Shown here one piece after another: positions 4,251 through 5,387 of a DNA stretch of 5,387 nt; position 1 is the stretch's first letter; each line of letters starts with the position of its first letter. Position numbers and translations under genes: made by a program. Source of the DNA: Brevundimonas sp. (GTDB taxonomy: Bacteria; Pseudomonadota; Alphaproteobacteria; Caulobacterales; Caulobacteraceae); contig JADCBH010000054.1 of assembly GCA_020253595.1 (NCBI GenBank), positions 1-5,387 of the forward strand, written 5' to 3'. The notes beneath the pieces were generated by a model. That model was not told where the DNA came from and made no database searches. It saw nothing but the letters and a program-made list of their open reading frames with translations.

Positions 4251-5387
4251 AGCGCCGTTTGCCCTTCCTCACGCCTTTGAGGCCCCCCGACGGCTTTCCG
4301 CCGCGAGGTTTGGGACCGCCAGGGCGTCCCTTGCCGCGTGACGGGCGGTCGTCGCCGCCCCGGCCGCGTATCCCCAGACGAGGCGCGGGCGCGTTCGGAT
4401 CGCGCGGCTCGGGATCGCTCAGCATCTCGAACAGCAGACCGCCTGTGATCGGCGTCGCCTCGGTCAGCTTGACCTCGACCATCCGACCCAGGGTGTAGCG
4501 CTGGCTGGATCGCTCGCCGACCAGGGCGTGCGCCCGGTCGTCGTGGGTGAAGTACTCGCTGCCCAACGAACTGACGGGCACCAGACCGTCCGCCCCGGTC
4601 TCGTCCAGCCGGACGAACAGGCCAAACCGCGTCACGCCCGTGATCCGGCCGGTGAAAGTCGCGCCGACGCGATCTTCCAGGAAGGCGGCGACATAGCGGT
4701 CCATGGCGTCCCGCTCGGCGGCCATGGAGCGGCGCTCGGTCTGGGTCACCTGATCGGCGATGGCCGCCAGTTCGGCGATCTCGCGGTCGGTCAGCCCGTC
4801 CTTGCCGAGGCCGAGCGCACGGATCAGCCCCCGGTGCACGATCAGGTCGGAGTAGCGCCGAATCGGCGAGGTGAAGTGGGCGTAGCGGTCCAGGTTCAGC
4901 CCGAAGTGGCCCACGTTCTCCGGTGAATAGATCGCCTGCATCTGGCTGCGCAGGACGACCTCATTGACCACCTCGGCGTGCGGGCCTTCGCGGGTCTCGT
5001 CGAGCAGCTTGTTGAACCGTTTCGTGGTCGCCGGTTCGCCCTTGTTCCACGGCTTGCCGATGGTCGACAGGAAGTCGGCGAGGTTGAACACCTTCTCCTG
5101 GCTAGGGGCCTCGTGGACCCGGAAGATCAGGGGCGTCTTCTTTTGCTCCAGCGTCTCGGCGGCGCAGACGTTGGCCTGCACCATCATCTCCTCGATCAGG
5201 CGATGGGCCTCCAGGCTGACGCGTTTCTCGATCGAGGCGATGCCACCGTCCGACGACATGCGGATGCGGCGCTCGGCGCTCTCGATCTGCAGCGGACTGC
5301 GCTTCAGCCGTCCCTTCAGCATGGTCCGATAGGCGTTCCACAGCGGATAGAGAATGCTCTCCATGATCGGGCCGGTGGCGTCGTCCG
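4249..5387 (-). CDS. rnr: Ribonuclease R, C-terminal half (5' end beyond right edge)
   Basis: A processive 3'-5' exoribonuclease that degrades structured RNA in the cytoplasm. The open frame runs through the right edge: the codons before the internal ATG at 5364 read DDATGPI, which joins MESILYPLWNAY as in RNase R, so that ATG is not the start. The 378 visible residues cover about half of a usual RNase R. They contain the rest of the RNB catalytic domain, with the family signature YAHFTSPIRRYSDLIVHRG (about 4833-4886); the RNB aspartate cluster lies outside the window. An S1 RNA-binding domain follows (VGATFTGRITGVTRFGLFVRL through GGLLFEML, about 4420-4671), then a Gly/Arg/Lys-rich tail ending GVRKGKRR, typical of RNase R and important for duplex unwinding or ribosome contact in known members. 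Backbone-like GC and codon use; no sign of damage. Confidence 0.96.
   Translation of the reverse strand, partial: DDATGPIMESILYPLWNAYRTMLKGRLKRSPLQIESAERRIRMSSDGGIASIEKRVSLEAHRLIEEMMVQANVCAAETLEQKKTPLIFRVHEAPSQEKVFNLADFLSTIGKPWNKGEPATTKRFNKLLDETREGPHAEVVNEVVLRSQMQAIYSPENVGHFGLNLDRYAHFTSPIRRYSDLIVHRGLIRALGLGKDGLTDREIAELAAIADQVTQTERRSMAAERDAMDRYVAAFLEDRVGATFTGRITGVTRFGLFVRLDETGADGLVPVSSLGSEYFTHDDRAHALVGERSSQRYTLGRMVEVKLTEATPITGGLLFEMLSDPEPRDPNAPAPRLGIRGRGGDDRPSRGKGRPGGPKPRGGKPSGGLKGVRKGKRR

Noticed and set aside
4528..5332. Plus-strand open frames of 122-132 residues opposite rnr
   Set aside because: They are antisense shadows of the strongly supported RNase R frame.

Overview
The window is high-GC bacterial DNA interrupted by a block of much lower GC. 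Both flanks run at about 70% GC in the lines I counted. The protein content (RNase R with an S1 domain and basic tail, NUDIX and VOC proteins, a small Ala-rich lipoprotein) suggests an alphaproteobacterium. Caulobacterales (Brevundimonas or Caulobacter-like) is my best guess. That placement is inference from style, since the window has no rRNA or other taxonomic marker.

Right flank, minus strand (about 3719-5387): the C-terminal half of ribonuclease R (rnr; it enters from beyond the right edge and stops at 4249), then a small predicted lipoprotein (3719-4150). Left flank, minus strand (1-985): a decapitated membrane-protein gene (836-985, no start codon left) whose TGA overlaps the ATG of a VOC-family protein (483-839), followed 45 bp on by a NUDIX hydrolase (1-437, running off the left edge). 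All backbone genes point the same way, so they probably formed one continuous minus-strand cluster.

Centre, plus strand (about 986-3715): a 2.7 kb low-GC islet (about 38-47% in the counted lines, except the Gly/Asp-rich RTX section) inserted against the backbone direction. It holds a compact two-gene operon: a predicted lipoprotein (1119-1541) and, 9 bp downstream, a 669-residue RTX protein (1551-3560). The RTX protein has an N-terminal HEXXH (HELIH) putative zinc metallopeptidase domain, two blocks of Gly/Asp calcium-binding repeats and a C-terminal region like those of type I secretion substrates. No transporter, integrase or transposase is visible.

The most interesting hypothesis is that the islet is a transferred cargo pair: a secreted, calcium-activated metalloprotease or toxin and a dedicated membrane-anchored partner. 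The partner might be an inhibitor or immunity protein, or a tether. The GC steps at about 985 and 3715 coincide with the broken membrane gene on one side and the lipoprotein stop codon on the other, which fixes the islet's limits well. The partner's role is not shown by sequence alone.
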